From positions 248,001 through 312,000 of the forward strand of contig NZ_AKFJ01000085.1 of assembly GCF_000272475.1 (NCBI RefSeq): a stretch of 64,000 nucleotides of DNA, given 5' to 3'. The position numbers were made by a program, and so were the translations under genes. Source of the DNA: Novosphingobium sp. Rr 2-17 (lineage in GTDB: Bacteria > Pseudomonadota > Alphaproteobacteria > Sphingomonadales > Sphingomonadaceae). Under the pieces are notes generated by a model, which worked only from the letters and a program-made list of their open reading frames with translations, searched no databases and was not told the origin of the DNA. This document shows, piece by piece, positions 42,083 to 50,858 of the stretch. How positions within the stretch are numbered: the stretch's first letter is position 1; every line of letters begins with the position of its first letter.

Positions 42083-43117
42083 ACGATCATTACTCGCGTC
42101 TTTTCCGGGGTAGGGAATGGCCGAGGCACGGCGGATCAGGTCGGACAGGAAGAAGGCGGGTTCCGCCGCTGCCGAGCCGGGACGGATCAGTTTGGAGGCT
42201 GCCGTGCTGGCCATTGTGCGGATCGGCCAGCGCACTGTCGTCAGCGGCGGCCAGATGTGCGCGGCGATCGCGGTATCGTCGAAGCCGATGATCGAAAGGT
42301 CACCGGGGACGTCGAGCCCGCGTCCTTTGGCGGCATGGATCAACCCGGCGGCCATCACGTCGTTGCTGGAGAACACCGCCGTCGGCGGCGCCTTGGCCGA
42401 GAGCAGGGCCTCGCCCGCCGCCAGCCCCGATTCGAATCGATACGTACCGCGCGTCATGATCGTGGGATCGGGGGTGAGGCCGGCCTTGGCGAGGCCATCG
42501 AGGAACCCGGCTTCACGTTCGGCGGCGGAGCGGAACCCTTCCGGCCCCGCGATGAAGCCGATGCGCCGGTGGCCGATCTGCGCCAGCCACTCAACCGCTT
42601 CGCTCACCGCCTGGCGATCGTTCGAGGCGACCAGGTGTGCGTCGTCATCCAGCTTGGCGGATCCCATGCGAACCACGGTGCAGCCCAGATCGCGCGCGAC
42701 TTGCGCCAGATCGTCGCGCTCCGACAGCGGCGGCAGGAACATCACGCCGTAGAGTCGCTGCTGTTCGATGAACTTGCGCACGTCCTCCACCAGCGTGGGT
42801 GAATAGCGATCGACCGGGCGCACCACGAGGGCGAACTCGGTGTTGCGGATGGTGTCGAGGATACCTTCCTGCACGCCCAGCACCATCTGCCCGTTGGGGT
42901 TGTCATGGATCAGGCCGATCAGGAAATTGCGGCGCAGGGCCAGGGCGCGGGCCTGCAGATTGGGGACGTAGCCCAAGTCCGCGATCACCGCTTCGACCTT
43001 CTCGCGCGTTGCCTGGTTGAGCAGCGGCGAGTTGTTGATGACGCGGCTGACGGTCTTTTTCGATACCCCGGAAAGCCGCGCTACATCGTTGATCGTCGGG
43101 TTCTGCGCTTTTGCCAT
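42080..43117 (-). CDS. LacI-family regulator of the pectin locus
   Basis: A 345-residue repressor. The N-terminal HTH is INDVARLSGVSKKTVSRVIN with the hinge helix YVPNLQARAL, followed by a periplasmic-binding-like effector domain (NFLIGLIHDNPNG, and FSSNDVMAAGLIHAAKG). The ATG at 43117 follows AAGGAC. Its promoter contains one of the six TGACACCGGT sites, so it probably controls itself. The effector is likely KDG or a related sugar acid. Confidence 0.92.
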   Translation of the reverse strand: MAKAQNPTINDVARLSGVSKKTVSRVINNSPLLNQATREKVEAVIADLGYVPNLQARALALRRNFLIGLIHDNPNGQMVLGVQEGILDTIRNTEFALVVRPVDRYSPTLVEDVRKFIEQQRLYGVMFLPPLSERDDLAQVARDLGCTVVRMGSAKLDDDAHLVASNDRQAVSEAVEWLAQIGHRRIGFIAGPEGFRSAAEREAGFLDGLAKAGLTPDPTIMTRGTYRFESGLAAGEALLSAKAPPTAVFSSNDVMAAGLIHAAKGRGLDVPGDLSIIGFDDTAIAAHIWPPLTTVRWPIRTMASTAASKLIRPGSAAAEPAFFLSDLIRRASAIPYPGKDASNDR

Positions 43118-43190
43118 ACGGCGTCCTTCTGGTCGCTTGTGTTCCAAGCTGGATTTTCCGACTTGCCTTCGCGTTAGTCGAAAGGCAATA

Positions 43191-43204
43191 TGACACCGGT
43201 TACC
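43191..43204. promoter_or_regulatory. LacI-type operator E (lacI gene)
   Basis: TGACACCGGTTACC, 74 bases before the lacI start: the same distance as site D to kduI. Confidence 0.85.
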
Positions 43205-43327
43205 TAGCTAAGCTTAATGCGCGGATCGTGCGTGCCGGGACATATCGGCGCTTGCGCATCGGCAGAGCAGGGTAGTTGCGGGAGAGCAATGTCTTCCGAT
43301 GGAATTGACGAAGTTCAGGCCTTGTGA

Positions 43328-43341
43328 TGACACCGGTTTCC
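43328..43341. promoter_or_regulatory. LacI-type operator F (FAH-exuT)
   Basis: TGACACCGGTTTCC, 23 bases before the FAH-family start. It shares the intergenic stretch with site E. Confidence 0.8.
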
Positions 43342-43363
43342 GGGATTTGCCAAGGCCGATAAC

Positions 43364-44197
43364 GTGGGTGTGGGGATTGTTTTGAAAGACACGCAACAGG
43401 CAATCGCCGAGGCTTTCGTGACGGCGCGGCGCGACGGACGGGCGCTTTCGACTTATCCGGGGCAGGCGCCCGCAGACTTGGGTGAGGCCTATCGCATTCA
43501 GGATTGCGCGCTTCGCTTCGACGGGCGTGAGGTTCTGGGCTGGAAAGTCGGCAAGATCGGCCCGCCGCTCGATGCGCAACTGGGCTCCAACCGGCTGGCC
43601 GGGCCGATCTTTGACGGCAGCGTGGTGATCGCCGGTGAAGGGCAGGGGCCGCAGATGCCGGTGTTCGCCGATGGCTTTGCCGCTGCCGAAGCCGAATTCC
43701 TGCTCCATGTCGCACCCGGCTGGAACGGCGCGGTGCCGAGCGACGACGCCGGTACCCGCGCGATCCTCGACGCGGTCCACATCGGCATCGAAATCGCCAG
43801 CTCGCCCTATCCCGGCATCAACGACGATGGTCCGCCGGTGACGGCTTCGGACTATGGCAACAATTACGGCCTCGTCATCGGCGCCGCCCTGGCGGGGTGG
43901 GAGACGGTCGATTTCGACGCGATCGAAGTGCGCCTCGCCATCGACGGCGAAACCGCCGGGCAGGCGACCACGGCGACGATGCTGGATGGCCCCTTGGGTG
44001 CGGTGCGGTTCCTGCTCGCCCATTTGGCGCAGCGCGGGATCGATTGCCGCGACGGCACCTGGGTTTCGACCGGCGCTGTTACCGGCGTCCATCCGGTGCG
44101 TCCGGGTCAGCACGTGCTGGCCTCGTTCGCCGGGCATGGCACCGTCAGTTGCGGTATCGTCGCTGCGTCGTCCGCCGCATCGAACTCTGGGGCCTAG
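43364..44197 (+). CDS. FAH-superfamily hydratase/hydrolase
   Basis: A 277-residue protein of the 2-keto-4-pentenoate hydratase/fumarylacetoacetate hydrolase fold. The N-terminal helices (QQAIAEAFVTARRDGRALSTYPGQ, GEAYRIQDCALR) and GWKVGKIG resemble the MhpD-type enzymes. The acids in AAEAEFLLHV and GIEIASSPYPGINDDG sit where metal ligands are expected. The start is uncertain (GTG 43364, GTG 43370 or TTG 43382). Under site F and before exuT, it is probably a step in uronate catabolism not in the classic route. Confidence 0.75.
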   Translation: MGVGIVLKDTQQAIAEAFVTARRDGRALSTYPGQAPADLGEAYRIQDCALRFDGREVLGWKVGKIGPPLDAQLGSNRLAGPIFDGSVVIAGEGQGPQMPVFADGFAAAEAEFLLHVAPGWNGAVPSDDAGTRAILDAVHIGIEIASSPYPGINDDGPPVTASDYGNNYGLVIGAALAGWETVDFDAIEVRLAIDGETAGQATTATMLDGPLGAVRFLLAHLAQRGIDCRDGTWVSTGAVTGVHPVRPGQHVLASFAGHGTVSCGIVAASSAASNSGA

Positions 44198-44270
44198 TCG
44201 GCTCGGAACAGTCCGCGCATAAACATCACGCGAGCCGGCAGGATAGCCGGTCGCCAAGGGAGCAGGATCA

Positions 44271-45557
44271 ATGGACACGCACGCGGCGGGAATGCCCGCA
44301 AGCCAGCCGGTAAAGGCCGGACGCTATCGCTGGGTGGTCGTCGCGCTGCTGTTTGCGGCGACCGCGATCAACTACATCGACCGGCAGATGATCGGCGTGC
44401 TCAAGCCGACGCTGGCGGCCGAGTTCCATTGGTCCGAATCCGATTTCGCCAACGTGGTGTTCTGGTTCCAGCTCGCGTACGCGATGGGCTATCTCTCGTT
44501 CGGCAAGATCGTCGACGTGCTGGGCGCGCGGCTGGGGTACACCATCGCCATCATCGTGTGGACGGTCAGCCACATGGCGCACGGCTTCGCCACCGGCGTC
44601 GTCTCGTTCGCGGCGGCGCGGTTTGGCTTGGGCGTTGGCGAATCGGGCAACTTCCCCGCCGGGATCCGCGCCGTGACCGACTGGTTCCCCCAGCGCGAGC
44701 GGGCCTTCGCCATCGGCTTGTTCAATGCCGGCGCCAACGTCGGCGCGATCGTCACGCCGCTGCTGGTGCCGCTGCTGGTGCTGTGGTTCGACTGGCGCAT
44801 GGCGTTCTTCGTCACCGGCCTGTTCGGCATCATCTGGCTGGCGGTGTGGTGGGCGGTCTATCGCCACCCCAGCGAACACGCCCGCGTCACCCCCGAGGAA
44901 CTCGCCTGGATTCGCCAGGACCCGGCGGACCCGGTCGAAAAGATCGGCTGGGCGCGGCTGCTGACGGTCAAGGAGACCTGGGCCTATGCGCTGGGCAAGT
45001 TCCTGATCGATCCGATCTGGTGGTTCTTCCTGTTCTGGCTGCCGGGCTATCTGTTCCAGCGCTACGACCTCGATCTCAAGACCTTCGGCCTCCCGCTCGC
45101 CGCGATCTATCTGATCTCGGATTTCGGCAGCATCGCTGGCGGCTGGATGTCCTCGCGCCTGATCAAGTCCGGGCGCACGCCCAACTTCGCCCGCAAGGTG
45201 ACGATGCTGGTTTGTGCGCTGTGCGTGCTGCCCATCTGGTTCGTGCAAGGCGTGGACAGCGTGTGGACCGCCGTCCTCATCATCGGCCTGGCGACCGCCG
45301 CGCACCAGGCGTTCTCCGCCAACCTCTATACCTTGCCGTCGGACGTGTTTCCGCGCGGAGCGGTGGGATCGGTGGTGGGCATCGGCGGCACCGTGGGCGC
45401 GTTCGGCGGCATGGGGATGGCGCTGTTCGTGGGCTATATCCTTGATGCCACCCACAGCTACGAGCTGCTGTTCGCGATTTGCGCCTGCACCTACCTGGTC
45501 GCGCTGGCGGTGGTCCATTGGCTCAGCCCGCGCCTGACCCCGGTACGCGTGGCCTGA
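44271..45557 (+). CDS. exuT: Hexuronate MFS transporter, ExuT-like
   Basis: A 428-residue transporter of the anion:cation symporter type. Twelve helices are expected; AINYIDRQMIGVLKP in helix 1, GVGESGNFPAGIRAVTDWFPQRERAFA in helix 4-5, and SDFGSIAGGW are hallmarks of ExuT/GarP-like carriers. The gene follows the FAH gene by 73 bases and shares its LacI-type promoter. It probably imports galacturonate or unsaturated galacturonides. Confidence 0.87.
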   Translation: MDTHAAGMPASQPVKAGRYRWVVVALLFAATAINYIDRQMIGVLKPTLAAEFHWSESDFANVVFWFQLAYAMGYLSFGKIVDVLGARLGYTIAIIVWTVSHMAHGFATGVVSFAAARFGLGVGESGNFPAGIRAVTDWFPQRERAFAIGLFNAGANVGAIVTPLLVPLLVLWFDWRMAFFVTGLFGIIWLAVWWAVYRHPSEHARVTPEELAWIRQDPADPVEKIGWARLLTVKETWAYALGKFLIDPIWWFFLFWLPGYLFQRYDLDLKTFGLPLAAIYLISDFGSIAGGWMSSRLIKSGRTPNFARKVTMLVCALCVLPIWFVQGVDSVWTAVLIIGLATAAHQAFSANLYTLPSDVFPRGAVGSVVGIGGTVGAFGGMGMALFVGYILDATHSYELLFAICACTYLVALAVVHWLSPRLTPVRVA

Positions 45558-45596
45558 GCCGGTTCGGCCAGGCGCGCCCCGATGCGACGAACCGCC

Positions 45597-45905
45597 TCAG
45601 TCAGCCGCGCCGGACGCGCCGCTGAACTCTGCGAACGCCGTCCTGATGTCGGCGGCGGCAGCCTCGTCCCGCACGTCGACCGAGACGACGATGCGGCCAT
45701 TGAGCGCTGCGTCGTCGCGCCCATCCGTGCCGGGCGTGGCGGCGGGGGTATCGGACCCGGCGGGATGATCGCCTGCGGTATTGTCGTCCCCTTGCGCCGA
45801 AACGAAGATGTCGGTCCGCTCGATCGCGTATTCCTGGACGAGCCGCTCGACCGTCATCTCGGCATCGCGGCGGGTGGTGAAACTGGCGTTCAGCGTTGTG
45901 CTCAT
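45597..45905 (-). CDS. Small hypothetical protein
   Basis: A 102-residue protein with no recognised domain. The N-terminal NASFTTRRDAEMTVERLVQEY and RTDIFVSAQG, then a Gly/Asp/Pro-rich middle, then RIVVSVDVRDEAAAADIRTAFAEFSG suggest a small beta-alpha sandwich. Similar proteins occur in sphingomonads from general knowledge. It is divergent from the sigma-factor gene. Confidence 0.6.
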   Translation of the reverse strand: MSTTLNASFTTRRDAEMTVERLVQEYAIERTDIFVSAQGDDNTAGDHPAGSDTPAATPGTDGRDDAALNGRIVVSVDVRDEAAAADIRTAFAEFSGASGAAD

Positions 45906-46141
45906 CGGGGTTCTCCGTGGAAGGTGTGTGATGCCAACGCGCGGGGGGGCCAGATGGCTGGCGCCATGCGTGCCGGGCCTGCAAAAAAATCGAACACCGC
46001 GCGAAGGATAAGTCCGGGCCGGGTCTCATACATCGCAGACCGGGCACTCAATCTCGGCAGAAGGAGGGTGTCACGCCAAGTGGGACCGACATAGCGCTGG
46101 CGCGGCGCCGGGCGATCGCTTCCTGGGTTGCGCGAGAGATC

Positions 46142-46666
46142 GTGCCGCATGAGGCGCGGGTCCGCTCCTGGCTGGCCCGGTCACGCCTCTCGCCCGAGGA
46201 TATCGACGAAGTGATGCAGGAAGCCTATTGCCGAATAGCCATGCTGCCTGCGGTCGATCATATCGAGCGCCCACTCGCCTACATGTTCTCGATCACCCGC
46301 AACCTGCTGCTGCGCCGGTTGAAGCGCCAGCAGATCGTCGTGCTCGAAGCGGTCAGCGAGATCGAGGCATGGCCCGACGACGATACGCCTTCGCCCGAAG
46401 AACAAGCCGCCAGCCGGCTCAGCTATGAGCGGGTGCTGGCGATCATCGGGCGGCTGCCGGACCGCTGCCGCAAGGTGATCGAACTGCGCAAGATCGAGGG
46501 CTGGTCGCAAAAAGAGATCGCCGCGCATCTGGGCATGACCGAGAAGGCGGTGGAAAAGCAGGTCTGGACCGGGGTTCGCGCCATCCGCGATGCCTGGACG
46601 CTGGCCGAAACCCAAAGCGAAAACCGGATGCTGGGCACCGAGCGCCGGGAGGCCCGCTTATGCTGA
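46142..46666 (+). CDS. ECF sigma factor, FecI type
   Basis: A sigma-70 family factor of about 174 residues from the GTG at 46142. Region 2 is LSPEDIDEVMQEAYCRIAMLP with FSITRNLLLRRLKRQ; region 4 is LPDRCRKVIELRKIEGWSQKEIAAHLGMTEKAVEKQV. The frame is open upstream and its translation (ending ASWVAREIVPHEARVRSWL) looks like the true family N-terminus. A good AAGGAGG at 46061-46067 sits five bases before an in-frame ACG at 46073, so the true start may be there. It overlaps fecR by seven bases. Confidence 0.88.
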   Translation: MPHEARVRSWLARSRLSPEDIDEVMQEAYCRIAMLPAVDHIERPLAYMFSITRNLLLRRLKRQQIVVLEAVSEIEAWPDDDTPSPEEQAASRLSYERVLAIIGRLPDRCRKVIELRKIEGWSQKEIAAHLGMTEKAVEKQVWTGVRAIRDAWTLAETQSENRMLGTERREARLC

Positions 46667-47628
46667 CCTCCCGAGCCGCTCAAGAGCGCGATACCGCCGC
46701 GCAGTTCGTGTCGCGCATGGATGGTGATGGGTGGAGCGATGCGGACGAAAGCGAACTGCAAGCCTGGCTTGCGCAAGATCCGCGTCGCCACGGTCTGCTG
46801 CTGCAAGTGCAGGCGCACTGGCTGGCACTGACGCCGGCGGATGCCGCGTCCGAAGCCGCCGACCCGCCGCAGATCGAAGACGAAGAGGCCGCACCGGTCT
46901 CCTCTCGCTGGGCGCGGCGCGGGGTGATCGGCGCCATGGCTGCCTCTGCCGCGCTGGGTTTCGTCGGCTGGCGCTGGAGCCAGACCCCATCGGCTTATGT
47001 CACCAAGCTGGGAGAAATCCGGCGCCTGCCGCTGTCCGATGGGTCGGTGATGACCATGAATTCGGGCAGCGAACTGACGGTGACGATGGCCGAGCAGGCG
47101 CGCGAAGTGCAATTGACCCAGGGCGAAGCCTGGTTCGAAGTGGCCAAGGACGCCAAGCGCCCTTTCGTGGTGGCCGCCGGCGACGTGCGGGTGCGCGCGG
47201 TTGGCACCGCATTTTCGGTGCGCCGCCGCGAAACCGGGGTCGAAATTCTGGTCACCGAAGGCGTGGTCGAAACCTGGTCCGACGGGGATAGCGGCCTGCA
47301 CATGCGCTTGCAGGCGGGCGATCGCGCCATGCTGAGCGCACACGCGGTGATCGATTACGAAACCGGAGTGTCCTCTTCGGTCGATCGCACGCTGGCATGG
47401 CGCAGCGGCATGATCGATCTGAACGGGCGGACGCTTTACGACGCCGCCGACGAGTTCAACCGGTACAACCAGCGGCAGATCATCATCGCCGACCCGCGCA
47501 TCGCGCGCGAGCAATTCGACGGGCTGTTCCGTATCAACGATCCTGCAGGCTTCGCCGAAGCGGTGAAGGCCAGTCTTGGCGTGTCACTGGATACCAGCAA
47601 CCCCGATATCATCCGGGTACAACAATAA
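46660..47628 (+). CDS. FecR-family anti-sigma regulator
   Basis: A 322-residue inner-membrane signal relay. An N-terminal cytoplasmic part (AAQFVSRMDGDGWSDADESELQAWLAQDPRR) binds the sigma factor; a transmembrane helix lies at about 88-105 (GVIGAMAASAALGFVGW). The periplasmic FecR domain follows (TKLGEIRRLPLSDGSVMTMNSGSEL and GEAWFEVAKDAKRPFVV), and a C-terminal STN-like part (RQIIIADPRIAREQFDGLFR) contacts the receptor. It overlaps the sigma-factor gene by seven bases. Confidence 0.92.
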   Translation: MLTSRAAQERDTAAQFVSRMDGDGWSDADESELQAWLAQDPRRHGLLLQVQAHWLALTPADAASEAADPPQIEDEEAAPVSSRWARRGVIGAMAASAALGFVGWRWSQTPSAYVTKLGEIRRLPLSDGSVMTMNSGSELTVTMAEQAREVQLTQGEAWFEVAKDAKRPFVVAAGDVRVRAVGTAFSVRRRETGVEILVTEGVVETWSDGDSGLHMRLQAGDRAMLSAHAVIDYETGVSSSVDRTLAWRSGMIDLNGRTLYDAADEFNRYNQRQIIIADPRIAREQFDGLFRINDPAGFAEAVKASLGVSLDTSNPDIIRVQQ

Positions 47629-47732
47629 AAAATAAATAAAAATCGGAAAATTCAGGAAGGAAAATCGTTTCGTGGGTCTCTTGGTAAATACAGACAAAAA
47701 AGTCTGAGGGATTTGGGAAATTGGGAGGGGTA

Positions 47733-50700
47733 ATGAATATTTCCACTTTACGTGGCGCCTTGTTTGCGTCTTCGGCGATCGTGTGCATGGCGGCATCACC
47801 GGTCCACGCGGCGGCACAGACCCGGCAATTCGCGATCGATGCCCAATCGGCGGAAACCGCGATCGGCCAGCTTGGTCGCCAGGGGGACATCCAGATCATC
47901 GCGGCGCGGCGGCTGACCCATTCGATCCGTACCAATGCCGTGCGGGGCGAAATGAGCGTGGACGAAGCGCTCAAACGGTTGCTGACGGGCACGGGGCTGG
48001 TCGCGCGGCAGACCGGGCAGGGCTCTTACGCGATCGTCGCGGCGGCCACCCCGCTTGCCGCGCCGCGCGCCGTTACCCTGACCAATTTCGCAGCGGCCCC
48101 GGCGGGCACGGTAGCCCCGATCGCGGCGGCACAGGCAACGTCCCCGGCATCGGCCCAGGCATCCTCGATCGAAGCGCAGGACGCGACGCCGGATGAGCCG
48201 GCCACGGCATCGGACATCGTCGTCACCGGCTTTCGGGGCAGTCTGGCTAAGGCGCAGGATCTTAAGCGCAAGGCGGTGAACCTGACCGAAAGCATCATGG
48301 CCGAAGACATGGCCAAGATGCCCGACCTCAACTTGTCGGAATCGATCCAGCGCTTGCCGGGCGTTGCCATTTCGCGCGAAGGCGGCGAGGGGCGCAACAT
48401 CACTTTGCGCGGCTTTTCGCCCGACTTCACCCGCACCACGCTGAACGGCATGGAAGTGCCGGCCAGCAGCGATGGCCTGGATTCCGGCGGCTTCACCATC
48501 AACGCCGGCCGCGCGTTCGACTTCCACGTCTTTGCGTCCGAACTGTTCAACCGCATCGACGTGCAAAAGACCCAGCGCGCCTCGATCGAGGAAGGCGGCA
48601 TCGCCGGCACCGTCGATCTTTATTCGGCCAAGCCGTTCGATTTCAAAGGCTTCCACTTCGTCGCTTCGGGCCAGGGCGGCTACAACACGATGACGCGCAA
48701 GATCGATCCGCGCGCCACGGTGATGATCTCCGACACTTTTGCCGATGATCGGATCGGCGTGCTGGTGTCCGCTGCTTATTCCAAGCGCACGGTATATCAG
48801 GAAGGGTTTTCCAGCGTCCGCTGGACCTCGCCGTTCATCAATGGCGATAGCTGGGCCGATACCAACCCGACCGTTTCGGGCACACCGGAGAATTGCGGCG
48901 CGGCTGACTCGTTGGATTGCCTGTGGGCGCCGCGCCTGCCGCGCGCGGACTTTTTCGGTAACGACCAGAAGCGCCTGGGCGTGACCGGATCGATCCAGGC
49001 CAAGCCGATCGATGGAATGCAGATTAGCTTCGATGCGCTCTATTCGCAGCTCGACAACGATCGCTACAGCTACAACTCGATGGAATGGCTGCTGACCCAC
49101 GGTCCGGCAGGTAACTTCGTGGGCCAGACCCCGCGCTCGTTCACCGTCGCGCCCGATGGCAAGCAACTCGTGGCTGCCGCGTTCGACGACGTGACGTCGT
49201 GGTACGAAAGCCGCCACCAGACCTCGACGTCGAAGTTTACCCAGTTCGTCCTCTCAGGCGATTACGAAGTGACCGACAAGATCAAGGTCGATGCCATGAT
49301 CGGCAAAGCGCGCGATGCGGCGGATCGCACCGAACTGCGCTTCTACACGCGCTCGGTCCCGCATTACTATGCTTACGACTATTCGGGCAGCAAGGACGTG
49401 GCGCAGGTCGATTACGGGACTTACGATCCCAACGATCCGAACAACTTCATCGATGCGACGACCCCCGCCAACCGGCTGAACAACGTCGTGAAGGACAACG
49501 TCACCGGCAAGGCCAACGTCACCTTCACGCAAGGGCGCTTCACCGCGCAGGCCGGCTTTGCCTACAACCGCCGTCTGGTGCGGTATTCGGAAGCTCAGGG
49601 TGACCTGCCGAACTTCGCGCCGCAGGACTATCTGACGAGCTTCCCGGTCAGCCACTTCGGCGACGGTGTGGTGTCGGGCGGATTGCCGACATTCGCGGTG
49701 ATCGACTTCGACGCGATCGCGTCTTCTGGCCTGATCTCGTCCAACTACACCACCAACGTAGCTGCGGGCTGGGAAGTGGTCGAACAAACCACCGGCGGCT
49801 ATGGCGAGGTGACCGGCGAGGTCGATATCGGTTCGATGACGCTGCGGCTCGATGGCGGTGTCCGCTACGTGCGGACCGGCGTGGAATCGCGGGCCGTGAT
49901 CGCCGGCTCGCTAGTGGAAGTGAAGCGGCACTACGACAACTTGCTGCCTTCGTTCAACCTAGCGCTGAACGTCACGCCCAATGTGGTGGCGCGGTTTGCT
50001 TACGCCCGTTCGATGACCCGGCCTGGCCTCGCCTCGCTCAACATCGCTGCCCCGGTGTTCGAATACACCACCCGCACCGTCAGCAACCTGGGTAACCCGG
50101 CGTTGAAGCCCTACCTTTCGAACGACTTCGACCTTGGCGTCGAATGGTACTTCAGCAAGGGCGGCTTGTTCGCGGTGGGCGTGTTCAAGAAGAACATCAT
50201 CAGCTCGCTGACGACCTCGGTGGTGCAGCAGATGGTGCCGCAGGAATACTGGGCCGCGATCTACGCCGATCCGCGGTATGACGCATCGTACCAGGCCGAT
50301 CCGGCAACGACGCAGTACACCTTCTACAAGACCGTCAATTCGCCCAACGGCAACAGCGTGAAGGGGTTGGAAGCGACGCTGAACGTGCCCTTCACGTTCC
50401 TGCCGGGTCTGCTGGCGAACCTGGGCTTCGCGTCGAACTACACTCATGTCACGGCGCGCGATTCCACCGGGCTTTCGCCCAATTCGTACAACTTCACCGC
50501 CTACTACGATTCGGGCGAGATGGGCCTGCGTGTCTCGGTCAACAAGCGTGACGACTATCTGCTCAGCGAGCCGGGCGGCAACGGCCATGTGCAAGAGCGC
50601 AAGTACGGGCCGACCCAGGTCGATTTGTCGGCATACTACAACCTCACCAAGCACCTGGCGCTCAACATCCAGGGCATCAACATCACCAACGAGAAGGAGC

Positions 50701-50795
50701 GCATCTACGGCACCGGCGACGGCACGCAGTATCTGGTCCGGGAATACTCGCGGACGGGTGCGCAGTGGTTCGTCGGCGCGCGCTACCAGTTCTAA
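47733..50795 (+). CDS. TonB-dependent receptor with STN signalling domain
   Basis: A 1020-residue receptor. The signal peptide (MNISTLRGALFASSAIVCMA) is followed by an STN domain (about 29-100: FAIDAQSAETAIGQLGRQGDIQII, then GTGLVARQTG). A linker, a TonB box (DIVVTGFRG), the plug (LSESIQRLPGVAISREGGEGRNITLRGFS) and a large barrel ending WFVGARYQF follow. It belongs to the same large class as the receptor at 32965 but has the STN head and sits after FecI/FecR, so it probably senses its own ligand. The ATG at 47733 has GGAGGGG upstream. The 104-base leader is AT-rich with a small CAGAC/GTCTG hairpin at 47691-47706. Confidence 0.95.
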   Translation: MNISTLRGALFASSAIVCMAASPVHAAAQTRQFAIDAQSAETAIGQLGRQGDIQIIAARRLTHSIRTNAVRGEMSVDEALKRLLTGTGLVARQTGQGSYAIVAAATPLAAPRAVTLTNFAAAPAGTVAPIAAAQATSPASAQASSIEAQDATPDEPATASDIVVTGFRGSLAKAQDLKRKAVNLTESIMAEDMAKMPDLNLSESIQRLPGVAISREGGEGRNITLRGFSPDFTRTTLNGMEVPASSDGLDSGGFTINAGRAFDFHVFASELFNRIDVQKTQRASIEEGGIAGTVDLYSAKPFDFKGFHFVASGQGGYNTMTRKIDPRATVMISDTFADDRIGVLVSAAYSKRTVYQEGFSSVRWTSPFINGDSWADTNPTVSGTPENCGAADSLDCLWAPRLPRADFFGNDQKRLGVTGSIQAKPIDGMQISFDALYSQLDNDRYSYNSMEWLLTHGPAGNFVGQTPRSFTVAPDGKQLVAAAFDDVTSWYESRHQTSTSKFTQFVLSGDYEVTDKIKVDAMIGKARDAADRTELRFYTRSVPHYYAYDYSGSKDVAQVDYGTYDPNDPNNFIDATTPANRLNNVVKDNVTGKANVTFTQGRFTAQAGFAYNRRLVRYSEAQGDLPNFAPQDYLTSFPVSHFGDGVVSGGLPTFAVIDFDAIASSGLISSNYTTNVAAGWEVVEQTTGGYGEVTGEVDIGSMTLRLDGGVRYVRTGVESRAVIAGSLVEVKRHYDNLLPSFNLALNVTPNVVARFAYARSMTRPGLASLNIAAPVFEYTTRTVSNLGNPALKPYLSNDFDLGVEWYFSKGGLFAVGVFKKNIISSLTTSVVQQMVPQEYWAAIYADPRYDASYQADPATTQYTFYKTVNSPNGNSVKGLEATLNVPFTFLPGLLANLGFASNYTHVTARDSTGLSPNSYNFTAYYDSGEMGLRVSVNKRDDYLLSEPGGNGHVQERKYGPTQVDLSAYYNLTKHLALNIQGINITNEKERIYGTGDGTQYLVREYSRTGAQWFVGARYQF

Positions 50796-50801
50796 CCTTT
50801 A

Positions 50802-50841
50802 AGGGCCGCCGCCAACCCCTCCGGCGGCGGCCCTCTTTTTT
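50802..50841 (+). terminator. Terminator after STN receptor
   Basis: AGGGCCGCCGCC pairs with GGCGGCGGCCCT and is followed by CTTTTTTC. A 12-base perfect stem. Confidence 0.92.
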
Positions 50842-50858
50842 CGCGGGTATGTGGAGCG

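Noticed and set aside
44268..45518. 416-codon minus-strand frame across the ExuT-like gene
   Set aside because: Low complexity with many Arg, Gln and His, as expected for the antisense of a membrane-protein gene; no motifs.
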